From: Lingula anatina
Lineage: Eukaryota > Brachiopoda > Lingulata > Lingulida > Lingulidae
Length of the DNA: 64,000 nucleotides
Direction of reading: 5' to 3'
NCBI RefSeq assembly: GCF_001039355.2
Contig: NW_019775705.1
Span: forward strand, 163,173 to 227,172
The notes beneath the pieces are model-generated. The model saw only the letters and a list, made by a program, of their open reading frames with translations, was not told the origin of the DNA and did not search any database. This document shows positions 44,635-57,122 of the stretch, one piece after another. The translations under genes and the position numbers were made by a program. Within the stretch, counting starts at the first letter, position 1. Every line of letters begins with the position of its first letter.

Positions 44635-47227
44635 ATGTCGAGCGACGAAGAAATTTTCGAAGTGAGTGCTTTAAATATGTGTTGGATATAATTTGGTGTG
44701 TTTGTATGACATATAACAAAGTTGATCATATATCAAAGATTGTGACTGAAGTCTGAATATACGTTAAAGAGTACAGCTGAGATGAGTGAATCCGTTTACG
44801 AATGCTAATCTGTCGTGTTTACATTTTGAAATGAGAAACTCGGTTTAAAAAAACGCGTAATTAGAAGTTGTAAGTTTGAAGTAATTACTTTGTTCTCATT
44901 TTCGTTTTAGTATTGTTGATATATACACTGAACATTGTGTGTGGGCAAGTACTTTCAGGAATTCAGTTTTGGCATTACTTCATTTTCACACTGACAAGTT
45001 GCACAGTTAAATTTTTTTTCAATTTTTTAATATTTTTGTCAATACAAAATTTTAGAAATAGTACAGTTAATTACACAAAAACGTGTATTTAATCCATGTG
45101 CTTAAAGGTATTTTATATTCCCCCACATATACACAATGTTTATTTTGTAATTTTTTGTTACCCTTCAGGCACGGTCTTTCCCCTTTTGTTCCCCATTCAG
45201 GAGGTTAGGAGGTTTAAGACACACACACACGCGCATGCGCACGCACACATGCACTCACGCATGCACACACACACACACACATGCCTTGGAAGATACATTG
45301 TATCAAATTTTATTTCCAATATTTCACGCTTCTGTGGCCCAAAATTCTTTCACTTTGCCTACTTTACTGTACATGAACATTACTGTACTTGGAACATTCT
45401 TAAATCAAAATTTAAATTGCCTGTTCATGCCCAACTCCTTTACTTATCATGTGACAAATTTCATGTTCCTGTGTCTTTATTTAGCAGGTGAATATGAAAT
45501 GGGTAACTTCTGAATCACATTTGAAAGTGGAATCTGAAAAAAAAAAAGAAATGGTGTCACTAAAATTTGAATAACTTTTGGTCTAAATTAGATAGGTCCA
45601 ACTTTTTAATGTTTTATTCATACTCAGATATGTAGCTATCTGAGTGTAAAATTTCAATTCTGTAGCTTAATTAGAAAAAATCATGGGTGGACCCTATTTA
45701 ACCATATGTTATATTATCAGTGGATGTGTTCATATTGCATTTATAAACATTTGTTTGCCTTGAATCAAAGAGGTTTTTGCATCAATCTGGCAGTAATGGT
45801 TACTTTTCTTCCATGTTAAAGGTTGATGAGATCTTAGATGAAAGAAAGAGGGGGAACACCACCCAGTATTTGGTACGCTGGAAAGGGTTCGGACCCAGTG
45901 AGGACTCATGGGAGCCAAGAAAAAACTTGGGCAACTGCACGGAGGCATTGGAGGTGTATTATAAAAAACATGCCACACCAAAACCTGTTAGTAGTTTTTT
46001 GAATTCAATATTGAAGTCATTATTTAAAGTAGTCCTTTTGAAATGAGATTCGTTGACCCTGATTTTTCCTTGAATAAAGCAAGAAAACTTATTATGAGAT
46101 GATGATGGTAACTGTCTTCTAAACTTTAAAGCTTCACTTATCCCAATATTTACATTAATTATTTGGGGGAAAAATATTTCCTTGTTCCATTTTTAATGAC
46201 AAAAGCATTTGCTGTCATGAACAAAGTTTTGCTTTTAGAAAACTTTAATTTAAAGTCTTCTTTTTCAAGTGTAGCAAACAAAACTGATTTAGAAAATAAA
46301 TCTGGTTTGTATTCTTAATTTCAGTAAATAAGTAAATGCCATAATATTACATATTTTAGCCTGCGAGCCCAGGGCGTTCAACAAGATCCACACGGTCCTC
46401 TATGAAGAAGGCAGTTGTGCCAAAATCTTCTGCAAAGGAAACCCGGATTTCAGCAGCGGAGACCAAGAGTATCACAAAGTCAGCTGTATCTGAACAAAGT
46501 GCACAAAAATCTGTCACTTTGACGAGATCTGCCTTGAGACAAGTGTACACAGCAAGTGAAACGGTAAGAAATGGATCAGTATACAGAGTATACTAGTATA
46601 ATATATAGGATTTACAGAACATGTTTTTATATTCATCAGTGTCCATCAAGGGTTTCCCCGTGATTTGGGATGCATGAGGTATAAAATATGAATCTGTAAT
46701 TTGGTCATGGATTTGCAGGGCAAGCCCGACCACCAAACCCCCAAAAAGTTGTAACCTATACAGCCTTCTTTGGAAATGTGGGCCATTTTTTGAGGCCTTG
46801 ACTACCAAACATGGCGGAGTGGGTTTCAATTCCCACTCTGTCCAGTTTTTTATCCTTGTTTAAATCTCATTTAATGGTTCGATGATTGATGAGACTGGTA
46901 TCAGCTAGTGTATGTGTAATATTACAGACCACCCCAGGGCTCTCCAGAACCCCCCTCAGGACAAGAGCAAAGTTAGACTTTGAAGAAGCCAAAGATGCCA
47001 TTTCAAACAGACTGCGCCAGGGTGCCACCACCAGCACCAGAAGCACCACTGTCACCACCAGAGGCAGCACCAGCACCACTTCAGGCAGCACCAGGTCAAG
47101 AGCTGTAGGAAAGAAGTATCTGCGTGTCACTGCGGCCGACATACCTCTCATCATCTTAGTGGCCATCTTGTTGTTTATTTGGATCTCCCTGATGTACCAG
47201 TTCTTTTATGCAGCCAAAAAGAAATAG
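44635..47227 (+). CDS. Membrane-anchored chromodomain protein (haplotype A)
   Basis: Four phase-0 exons give 231 residues: 44635-44661 (donor GTGAGT), 45822-45986 (donor GTTAGT), 46360-46563 (donor GTAAGA) and 46928-47227. Residues 5-60 are a chromodomain of HP1/Polycomb type (IFEVDEILDERKRG, YLVRWKGF, DSWEP); the three aromatic cage positions that hold methyl-lysine are filled by Phe8, Trp29 and Phe32, so binding to methylated histone H3 is plausible. Residues about 65-202 are a basic Ser/Thr-rich linker with SxRSTRS and TRSxST repeats. Residues about 204-226 (from IPLIILVAILLFIW) form one strong membrane helix, with only AAKKK after it: a tail-anchored layout. Most likely it is an inner nuclear membrane protein tethering heterochromatin; this is inference. 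There is no chromoshadow domain. AATAAA lies at 47412. Confidence 0.88.
45218..45282. repeat. (CA)n/(GCAC)n microsatellite (haplotype A)
   Basis: A compound CA array with GCGCATGC and ATGC interruptions in intron 1 of the chromodomain gene; the second copy has a pure CA array at 57078-57119. Confidence 0.9.
46790..46845 (+). mobile_element. tRNA-like T-arm, probable SINE remnant
   Basis: GTGGGTTTCAATTCCCAC (46819-46836) forms a five-base stem with a TTCAAT loop and matches the polymerase III box B. The upstream TTGACTACCAAACATGG may be a decayed anticodon arm. It lies in intron 3 of the chromodomain gene and recurs at about 58610-58667 in the other copy. It is not an intact tRNA. Confidence 0.35.
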
Positions 47228-47932
47228 GTTAGTTCTTTTTTTCTACATAATGTCTCCTTTTGTATTTATATGAATATATATATAAATATCTTGCTTTTGA
47301 TGTGTACTTCTGTATTTATATGAATATATATATATTTTTTTGCTTTTGGTGCAGTTTATGTGGAAAACATGGGATATGATTTTGTTTCTCGATTAGAGAA
47401 ATTAAGAAAGGAATAAATACCTACTAAACTGAAATAAATTTAAGGATTAGCCTAAATTAAGACTCTTGGATAAGTAAACACTTCAGTGAAAATATAAGAG
47501 ACTTTTTAGTCAATCAACCAAGTCCCTGACAATTAGAATTTCAATATAAAACAGGGGAAAACAGTAAAATTAAAAAGAAAAGTAATTTTGAAATATTTTT
47601 AAGTTTTACAAAGCTGATTCGGTGTCCTTCCACTTTACAATTTTTTTTTTGTAACCAAATACCTATATTTTAATAATAATTTTTTTTTAGGGTTTTATTA
47701 TTTATTGAAAACCAAGGGATACTCAGTTCAACGCAAGAGCAATCAAACAGCAGCAATCATATGTGCAGAAAAATTGAAAAGGGCCAATGATATTGCCATG
47801 ATATTTTTACTCAGTACACTTGAAGTCTTTCAGCATCACCTGATAGGGACAGTCATAGTGAATGGCTAGGAATTGCAAGTAACTCACGGAAATATATAAG
47901 TGTGCATATAGTATCCCCTCAAATGTCATTCA

Positions 47933-48219
47933 GGCCTACCCAACTACCAGACTTGACACCAAATGACCCTGAATTCACCGGTAGATCTGACCACACTACC
48001 CATTTTAAAGGTGTGCATCAGTATGCACTTCGAAGTATCAGACGCGACACCGCTCTTGCCTAGTACGCGATGTGATAGTGATGATTCTCAGCAGGATCAC
48101 ACCTCAAAATTTGTTCAGGGGTATGATACTGTGAAATGAGTACTGAAAACGGTTAGTGTGGTCCAATCTACCAGTGAATTCAGGATCATTCGGTGCCGAG
48201 ACTGGTAGTTGGGAAGGCC
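47933..48219. mobile_element. MITE with ~65 bp terminal inverted repeats (haplotype A)
   Basis: The left end (GGCCTACCCAACTACCAGAC, then CCTGAATTCACCGGTAGAT and GACCACACTA) is the reverse complement of the right end (TAGTGTGGTCCAATCTACCA, then GTGAATTCAGG and GGTAGTTGGGAAGGCC) over about 65 bases with roughly ten mismatches. The 287-base element has no coding capacity. The allelic copy is at 59720-60006. Confidence 0.85.
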
Positions 48220-49057
48220 AGTCCTTGTAATTGAGTTAAGTTACACATTTTGTTCAGCAGCTGAGATATGAGATTTGAATTTTTAAAAATTTTACTCATC
48301 TTTAATTACTGTATTCAAGTGTCATAACAGTAGTTCAGACGATAGACGAACAGTGGTTCAGACGATAGAGGTATTAGATCTAATCCTCTTTCTTAAACTT
48401 AATTACAGCCTGCAGAGATGGAACAGTATTTAGTTAGACAGTCGTGATGGACTGAAGCTGGGACTTAAATATAAATTATTGTGACCAGTTGGAATATTGT
48501 CAATACTAACTGGCAATTTTTTCAGTCCACTTTTTTTACAACTGGGAAATGGGTCTTTGCCCAAGAAGAGATTTTATTCTAAGAATTTGGGTTTTATTTG
48601 CTGTAGAAACAAGTCTTAGCAACCAGATGGCGGTTAGGAGATTTTTATTTGTATAGTTGATGTAGGGAATTTCTAAATTTTGGAAATATGTATAAATTAT
48701 TGTACAGAACCACAACTAGGCTATAACATAAAAATCATAGGTGATATTTCAATATATTATACGTGAAATAACACGCAAAGCATAGGACTGAGAAGGGTTA
48801 AAAAATCACACACTTTAATGAAGCCTTTCAGTGCTCATTACCTACTTTTATATTATCAGAGAGAATCTCATGTAAAGCACAATAAAGCGTGAACACACTT
48901 GGCAACCATCCTGGGCCTGAGAATCACAGCACCAGTATGTGCTCTTTATGCAGACATTGAGCATTTTCCGTGGAATTCCCTGTTTTATATTTGATTCTGA
49001 TGGTTCCTGAGATTAGTCCTGAGATTTGTCAAGGGTCCCATGATAAATGTTCAGAGT

Positions 49058-49091
<34 letters not shown>

Positions 49092-50285
49092 GAAACCTAG
49101 GCTCATGTGTGTTTATGGCAGTATATGTGAAGAGTAACATGGCAACTTGTAGTGCATTGAAACCCAGGGTGCCACTGTGAACTTGGTTATTTTGTTAGAG
49201 GAAAATATCAATAACAACTGAGCAATCTTTATAGAAAACTTGGTGTACATTTTGAAAATGTATGTTCAATTAAGTACCTCCTTTTTTGTATTGTTGGATT
49301 TTACTTCAAACTTATGGAAAGTTAACATTTGTATATTTTACGTTTGGTCATAATATTTCAATTTCAGAAGTAAAATATTGAATAGACCATTAATAATGGT
49401 GCCTTATTATTACCTAAAGATGTTAATGAAGAATCTATTTTGTTGTGTATACATGCATTAAAACATTTTAAAGCTTAAAAGCACATCTGCATTTAGTTAC
49501 AAAATACTTGTCTGAAAAAACTTGCAAATTAAGAATTATGTATATATGAATACAAACATGATATGCCTTTGTTGTACCTTTTACGCTGATCTTCCAGATT
49601 TATTTTTAGAAATGATGTTATGCTGTATTTTATGTATTACCTCGTACATATATTTTTTTATTGATGATGTATGTATGATACCCTTTTGGATGATTAATAA
49701 ACATGAGTGAAACTGATTTTTTTTTATACCGAGTTGATTGTGTTTTCAGTGGTGGATACACGTGTCAAGGGGGAGCTGAATTAAGTGTCTGGTTTCCAGT
49801 TTCTTTAATAAAAACTAACCTGGAAATTAACCAAAAACTTGTCGTTTTTCAAAAACGCACCTGGCAACTAAGAACTGGTTTCGTTTTTAAAAATGATTCT
49901 GGCGTTTCATTATCTGAAGTTATCGTAATGAAATAAGTCCGTACGGTGCATGAATGTTTGTTTCTTTTCAATTTGGTTAAAATACCAGCACTTGGCTGAT
50001 TTTGATAGTTTATCGATTCACTTTCCATCTTGATATTTAATTAACATTGTACCATATTTTAACAGATTACTCACCCACATTGACTATCCATTTTGTATGC
50101 TTTTGACAAAGCTGAGCAGTAAATGTTCAGAGTAGTATAACCTTTATATCCATGACATTTACCCTAGATTCCGGTATTGCCAGCTCGATCTTGATTTCAT
50201 ATGTAACCCATAGTAGCAATACCAGGCTCTAGCGAACAGCGGCAACTCGGAGGCGTTCTTCTTCAAAATTCTGCCTGGGGCGCTT

Positions 50286-50377
50286 CCATATTTGGAAGTC
50301 ACACGTCACAGCTGTGTCCGCCTGGATCCATATTTGGAAGTCCTAAGTCTCGTACGTCACAGGTTTGGCCGCCTGGA
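50286..50377. repeat. Two direct repeats of ~42-50 bases (haplotype A)
   Basis: CCATATTTGGAAGTC, then ACGTCACAG and GTCCGCCTGGA or GGCCGCCTGGA, occurs twice in tandem (50286-50326 and 50328-50377), the second unit longer by TAAGTCTCGT. The pair recurs in the other copy at about 62080-62175. Confidence 0.7.
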
Positions 50378-50714
50378 GCTGCCTTTCCTGCCTTGCGCTG
50401 AATTCTCGTGCAGGCGAGACAAGAAGCAATTAAAGTGCCTGACGCGGAGTTAGAAGTTTGAATTGAAAATATCTTGCAGTTGAAGGTCAGTGCCACAATA
50501 CAAGCAACATTCTGCTGTAAAAACTTATTTTCGTGTAGCCATTGCGCAGCCCTTATAGTGGTATCGGGCATACAGTGTAGCTGTCAAATTTGGCACACGG
50601 CAAGCAGGTGTATTGTGCACGTGTATATCTCAGAACTAAATGTTCTTTGATAAGCAAAAAATACAAAAACATTGCATATATCTTTTCTTTCCGAAGAATA
50701 TTATTTATTTTTTA

Positions 50715-50715
50715 N
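50715..50715. other. Contig junction (single N)
   Basis: One ambiguous base joins the end of one contig to the start of another. Upstream, TTATTTATTTTTT equals 62494-62506; downstream, GCTATGGGGGCAAGCTAC equals 38365-38382 inside PNO. Nothing is missing on either side beyond the base itself, as expected for two overlapping contigs set end to end. Confidence 0.85.
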
Positions 50716-52883
50716 TCGCTATGGGGGCAAGCTACAACCAGTGTGTGCAAGCCTTTAAAGAAGCGGAATCCTTTGACGGCACATCACTCATCATTGCCTA
50801 CTCTCCATGTATTGACTGGGGTATTGAGATGAAGAATATGATGCACGAACAGAAGGAAGCAGTTGATTCTGGATACTGGCCCCTATACCGATATGATCCA
50901 CGCCGTGCTGAAAAAGGAGCCATACCTTTCCAGTTAGACTCCAAGAAAATCAAGGGAGATTTTGAGAAGTACCTACATGGGCAGAACCGTTTTGATCAGT
51001 TGTTCAGGAAGGATAAGTCCCTTGCTGAAGGTCTGCACGGTTCCTTTGAACATAACACATTGCATCGTCATGAGAAGTTCCAGAAGATGGCCATGGATGA
51101 AGTGGAATACCTGGAATACTTGAAGGCCTTGCATGGGGAGGAGTTATCTACAGAAAAATCCATTGTCCTGTACGGCTCTGAAACTGGAAATGCTGAGGCA
51201 TTGGCAGGGGTGTTTGCCTCTGAACTTTTGAGAAGAGGTATCAGAGCAAAGTGTTTGGCCATGGATGACTTTGAGGTGGATGACCTACCAAAGCATTCAA
51301 CTGTCTATTGTGTGGTGGCAACATGTGGACAGGGAGAGTTACCAGGAAACTGCAGGGACTTCTGGGAGCAGCTTTCAGACAAGGACCTCCCTAGCGACTA
51401 CCTGGAGAACACAAGATTTGCTGTGTTTGGACTTGGTGATACTTCTTACGTGTTCTACAACGAAGCCGCTAAGAAGTTTAATAAACGCCTGGAGGAGCTG
51501 GGTGGAAAGAGGATCTTGAATCTTGGCCTGGGAGATGACAAGGATGAAGAGAAATATGAGACTGCGTGGAATGAATGGTGTCCCAACCTGTGGAATGAAC
51601 TCGGCACTCCACCGCCACCACAAGAACTGCTGCCACCTACATATAAAGTTAACATAGATACCACTGGAGAAATTTCTGCCCCTACAGAAGCCCTCACCCC
51701 AGCAGGCTCTAAGATAATACCATTGACCAAAAATGTCCTCCTGACACCTCCGGACTATGACCGCGACATCCGTCATTATGAGTTTGACCTGAAAGGATCG
51801 GGGATGACATACAGCATTGGTGAATGCCTGGGCATCTATCCACACAATAATCCAGAGGAGGTGAATCAGTTTTTAGGCGATTGTGGCATCAACCCCGAGC
51901 ATACGGTTACACTGGAGGACACCAGTGGCCGCAAAGAACCCCTTCCTCCTGTTATCTCAGCTGGACGCCTCTTTGGGGAGGTACTGGATATTTTTGGCAG
52001 ACCCAGCAGAAGGTTCTATGAGACCATGAGCATAGCAGCATCAGATCCAAGTGAAAAGAAGGAACTAGAGTACATCTTGAGTAAAGACGGTGCCGACAAG
52101 ATGAAAGAGCTGGTGAAGGAGACAGTGACCTACGCTGATCTGATGAAGAAGTATCCATCAGCAAAAATGCCATTGGATTACATGGTTGACCATGTCCCCC
52201 GCATCAAGCCACGCCTGTACTCCATAGCCTCGGCCTCCGAGATGCACGGAGACATGCTGCACTTGTGTATAGTGAAGGACGACTGGAACACCCCCTCTGG
52301 AAAGTACAGAGAAGGCACGTGTACCAGGTATCTGCAACACTTGAGCAGAGGTGACAAAATAGACCGTGTGGCTGGGAAAATCAATGCAGCTGGTATCAAT
52401 ATCCCAGACAACCATAGGCCGCCATTTGTAATGGTTGGTCTTGGCACAGGCCTTGCACCTTTCCGTGCTTTCATCGAAGAGCGCGAGGTGTCGAGACAGA
52501 GAGGTGAAGACGTCGGCGAGATGGCATTGTTCTTCGGGGCCCGCTACAAAAGAACGGATTACACGTACGGAGATGAGCTAGAGGAGTACCACTCCAACGG
52601 GAAGGGGGTTCTCAGTGTCTTGTCCACAGCCTTTTCTAGAGACCAAGCTCACAAGATTTATGTGCAGAACCGCATCTCTGAACACCCTGAGGTCATCTAT
52701 GACTATCTGGTGAAGAAGAAGGGCTATTTCTACCTGTGCGGTCCTGCAGGTAACGTCCCTCCACAGGTGCGTAAGGCAGTTGTGGAGGCCTTTGTCAAGT
52801 GTGGAGGCCACACGCCAGAGGAAGCTGATAAAATGGTGACAGACATGCAGATTGAAGGAAGATACAACATTGAGGCTTGGTAA
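50716..52883 (+). CDS. PNO: 3' part of PNO, second (allelic) copy
   Basis: The frame enters at the N and encodes residues 1125-1845 of PNO: the end of the thiamine-binding domain, then flavodoxin, FAD and NADPH domains and the same C-terminal Trp. Compared with 38365-40530 there are scattered synonymous changes and one amino-acid change seen by eye (Ala1344 to Ser, in EQLADKD against EQLSDKD). There is no stop or frameshift, and no promoter, start codon or N-terminal half. Dominance of silent changes fits an allele under selection, not a decaying truncated duplicate. It should be counted as the other haplotype of PNO, not as a second gene. Confidence 0.85.
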
Positions 52884-55382
52884 ATCGTTTGAGCAGAGAC
52901 ATTCCCCCCTTGGTTGAAACTGCGTTGTCTTTGGAGTCCACAGCAATGGGAGAGGAATACCACACAAATATACTTCTGGAAAGATTTTCAGTGAAAGACC
53001 AGTTGCATTATCTATTATCACAAGCTTTGTAGATGTCCAAGTTGATGCCAAAGCTTTTTGCCCTTTAAGTATCCCACATAGTAAATCAGTTTATTGTGAT
53101 CTTAAACCCATTTAGTATAATAATTCAGTATAATAATTGATATTGAATATATAAGATTTCTGTAAAACTGAAGGCAACCAATTATCCCAGGAATATTGAA
53201 TCATTAAAGTGCCTTAAATATCTTGACAAGGGCAGGTGAATAAAGGCACAAGAATTGGTCAGAATCATTAATTTAAAAAGTTGCCAGTATCTATTTTGAT
53301 TAATAGGTTGTCAGAAGGACAAGTGATTTATTGTACTGTAGTGGAAATATAAAAATGTCTGTGAAGGGATGCCATTACCTGACACTTACACAGTACAACA
53401 AAATAAGGGATGAAAAACCTGTGCACGAATATATCAGTAAATTGTTGTTACTTAAAAATAACTGTGAAATCAGGCACTGTTGTATAGACGAGAACAACAA
53501 CTGTTGAACAGCCAACTTGACTCTCAGCACAAGTTCGTCAAAACAGGTAAATTGTACATAAGGAATTTTGGCACCATAAATGTACAGTTGTTAACAGATT
53601 GTTTCTTAATACTTCTATTGCTTTTCTGTTAAGATTTTTCTTGTTAGTTTAGTATCGTTTTAGTGCACAGTCTGCAGGAGGCTTTGGTAAGTTTATTAAA
53701 GTATAAATAATATATAATATGAAGTATTCACTGCGTATTCCTCTGTGCTCTGTAGGGTTTGTTAGTTTTGGAGATAAAACACCACGTGGTTTTGGTTGAA
53801 GTGGTCTGTTAAAATTCCATGTAATCTGTGAATACATCTTTTCTTTTAAAATACTGTTACTTTAAGCACGTGCTGTATTGTAAATATCAGTGTTCATCCA
53901 TTACTATTTTTGTGTAGGGGGTAGGGATGCAACAAATATTGTTTTTTTTTTTTTTTTTTCATTTTGTTGATGTATAATTGCTTTTTATGTAATGGTATAC
54001 ACACAGAACTTTGTTGATTCTTCAGCTGCATATGTTAAGAGCTTTTCTCAGAAACACTGTTTCCTCGATACCTTTGTTTTTGGTGTCGAGGTTTTTCTTT
54101 CGTAAATTGATCTCTTCAGACTTCTAAACCAAATGGATACCAATAGATTCTAAAAACTTCTTGTTTGTTATTAAGAATATGATCTATATAGCTATATAAT
54201 TAACCCGTCTGTGGGTTTGTCAAAGCAGTACAATACTTAGTTGATAAATGATATAGCAAAAAAATTATATTTAGCTTTTAAAAAAGTATTAATGAGTGTC
54301 AAAATGTAATTGAATTGTGATATCTTTGATGCAGCTTAGCATGACCAATTTAAAACCGGTTACCAGGACTGCCCTTTTATTTTTATTTAATTTTGATGCC
54401 ACTCAGTTTGTTAAGATTCAGAAAGTGTTATGGTTATGGTTATGAATTAAGTAATATTAATGGAGTATATTATTAATGAAGCTATAATATATTTGATTAT
54501 AATTATTTATTTGATGAGTGATTATCTTTGGCATAGCATAATATACCAGATATGGAATAGATGACCCTACACAGTCGTAAAGTTAATGGGACTAGACGTT
54601 GTAATATCTATGTGAGAAGTCGAGGTGGTATAAAGGACATATTTGGAAATAACCACGATACAAGTCAAGGTGCTAGAAAGGACAGTGGTATCCACAATCC
54701 AAGGACAGTTTGAAAAAGGGGTTGCATTCAGTGATATTGGCGTGAGAACTTGCTTATGAATGCCCCAGACTTCCTCTGAATTTGCCTTTGATTTCTATAC
54801 GTGTGCTTTCTCAGGCCTTGGCTCCAGCAAGTACTCCATTGAAAACTATCTTGTGATTTAAAAAAGAAAATCTCTGAAGATTTGAGACAACAAAAAACTG
54901 ACAGTTTCTTTGATTTATTAAAAAGTCTGCAAACAAAACAGTTTTCTGGCATTGAGAATTTTTTCAAACTGAAAAAGCAAGTATGTGTTCATCTTATATG
55001 ATGTAAGCATATTTTGCGACAGGTGTTTGCCAAGAAATTGTATTTATTTGAGATCAAGTTTTTCCTGTTGGGCACCAATGCTAAATTGATGTTAATTTAT
55101 TCAAACAAATCTCCCAACAAACTTTTTTTCAAAAAAGTCATTGTATAATCTCAGTGTTAGCTATTTATTTGATTTGCTGCCCTGCTATATAATTTTATGA
55201 ATGTGTGAATAATTGTAACTGGTCTTAAAAATCTTAAATTAATATTATTCTTACTAGGATGATTAAGATACTCCAGAATGAGTCTGACACCATGTAATAT
55301 GTCTAGTTAGGTGGTACAGTATAACTGGAAATAAATTAGTTTGTTGAGTTCTTTAGTGCTGTTATTTGTTCACACATATCTA

Positions 55383-55554
55383 GGGTAGCGCTAGCTAACA
55401 CTTGCCAATTTGGCCAAATGCTAAAACTTACTGAAATTGGCTAAACAAAGTAGGGTTGATTTGACTTATTTTAGTCAAATTTAAACCACTGGGACAAAAT
55501 AGTGATGAAAAAGTAGTAATTTGGCTAAACGAAAAAAATTGCTAGCGCTACCCC
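55383..55554. mobile_element. MITE with GGGTAGCGCTAGC termini (haplotype B)
   Basis: GGGTAGCGCTAGC at the left pairs exactly with GCTAGCGCTACCC at the right. It is the allelic copy of the element at 43078-43253. Confidence 0.7.
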
Positions 55555-55792
55555 AGCATATGTCGACTCCATCCCATGAATTGCTACTGGATTATGTACC
55601 AGGTAGATGAAATATTCTTACCATAATGTTTTCCGAATTTGAATGTTAATGCTCATTTTAATGAGAAAAAAATGTTGAAAAATGTTGTACTCCTTTAATG
55701 TTACATACGGGACACAGCATAAGATTTTAAACATGACTGAATACACAAAGTTGAAACCATTTCTTGTTAAACTTTGAGGACAAGCACAAGCT

Positions 55793-55803
55793 AAAAAAAA
55801 GAA

Positions 55804-55828
<25 letters not shown>
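55793..55828. repeat. A run present only in haplotype B
   Basis: A run of A interrupted by one G. The other copy has AAGAAAAGAAAC at this place (43489-43500). Confidence 0.9.
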
Positions 55829-55834
<6 letters not shown>

Positions 55835-56489
55835 AAGATACACTGCAGTGTAAATGCCATGAATTAATTGATGTCAATGAAAATAATCTTATTTTTCACC
55901 TGACAAAGCTTGATTTATTAGATTGTTACAGTTTGGCAAGTGTCAAGAAAGGAGGACCAAAGGTTGATTGGGAGCCGTTTATCCCAGGAAAATACATTGA
56001 TTTAATTTAATTTAATTTATATATATATGCATCTTTGCAGGATATATGTAAACAAAGAATAAAAAACGAGTTTGCTTTAAGTTTATACATCCCGTGCAAC
56101 GCAAAAATTTCACCCCCTCCCCATTGTTTGCTCGCAAATGCACCCGTTATACTGGACTTACGCCACGTTTCAGTGATACGATAGCTAGGCGAAAATTGCA
56201 TGGTCTCTAATGTTTATTTCCTCGCCACGGTATTTACAATCAATTAGACATATTGACGCGAAAGAAGGCCCTACGTGCTATTCTAGTGTTTTGGGGAAAA
56301 TTATATTGTTATGGCAAGTTCAATTGAAATCCTGAGGGGTTCCTAAAATCAGAAAAAATATTTTATTTATTCCTCACCTGACAATGCATTTACTAACGGC
56401 TATTGTTATTGATTGCATTAGAGGAGCTGCTGTTAAGCAACCCGCAATTAGGTCAAAAGCAGTGCATCACGGGACATCCTACATTCAAA

Positions 56490-57075
56490 ATGTCGAGCGA
56501 CGAAGAAATTTTCGAAGTGAGTGCTTTAAATATGTGTTGGATATAATTTGGTGTGTTTGTATGACATATAACAAAGTTGATCATATATCAAAGATCGTGA
56601 CTGAAGTCTGAATATACGTTAAAGAGTACAGCTGAGATGAGTGAATCCGTTTACGAATGCTAATCTGTCGTGTTTACATTTTGAAATGAGAAACTCGGTT
56701 TTAAAAAACGCCTAATTAGAAGTTGTAAGTTTGAAGTAATTATTTTGTTCTCATTTTCGTTTTAGTATTGTTGATATATACACTGAACATTGTGTGTGGG
56801 CAAGTACTTTCAGGAATTCAGTTTTGGCATTACTTCATTTTCACACTGACAAGTTGCACAGTTAAATTTTTTTTCAATTTTTTAATATTTTTGTCAATAC
56901 AAAATTTTAGAAATAGTAGATCTACAGTTAATTACACAAAAACGTGTATTTAATCCATGTGCTTAAAGGTATTTTATATTCCCCCACATATACACAATGT
57001 TTATTTTGTAATTTTTTGTTACCCTTCAGGCAGGCTCTTTCCCCTTATGTTCCCCATTCAGGAGGTTAGGAGGTT

Positions 57076-57122
<47 letters not shown>

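Larger units (their letters stand above)
47228..50714. other. Downstream region of the chromodomain gene (haplotype A contig end)
   Basis: It contains the 3' untranslated region with AATAAA at 47412, a MITE (47933-48219), a pair of direct repeats (50286-50377) and no recognised gene. The sequence stops at the N at 50715, but its homologue continues past 62506. Confidence 0.6.
52884..56489. other. Spacer between PNO and the chromodomain gene (haplotype B)
   Basis: This matches 40531-44634 with SNPs and small indels. It lacks a segment of roughly 55 bases near 54385 that is present in the other copy (42036-42090), carries a T run at 53943-53959, a MITE at 55383-55554 and a 36-base A-rich run (55793-55828), and has a much shorter (TA)n tract before the chromodomain gene. 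Confidence 0.65.
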
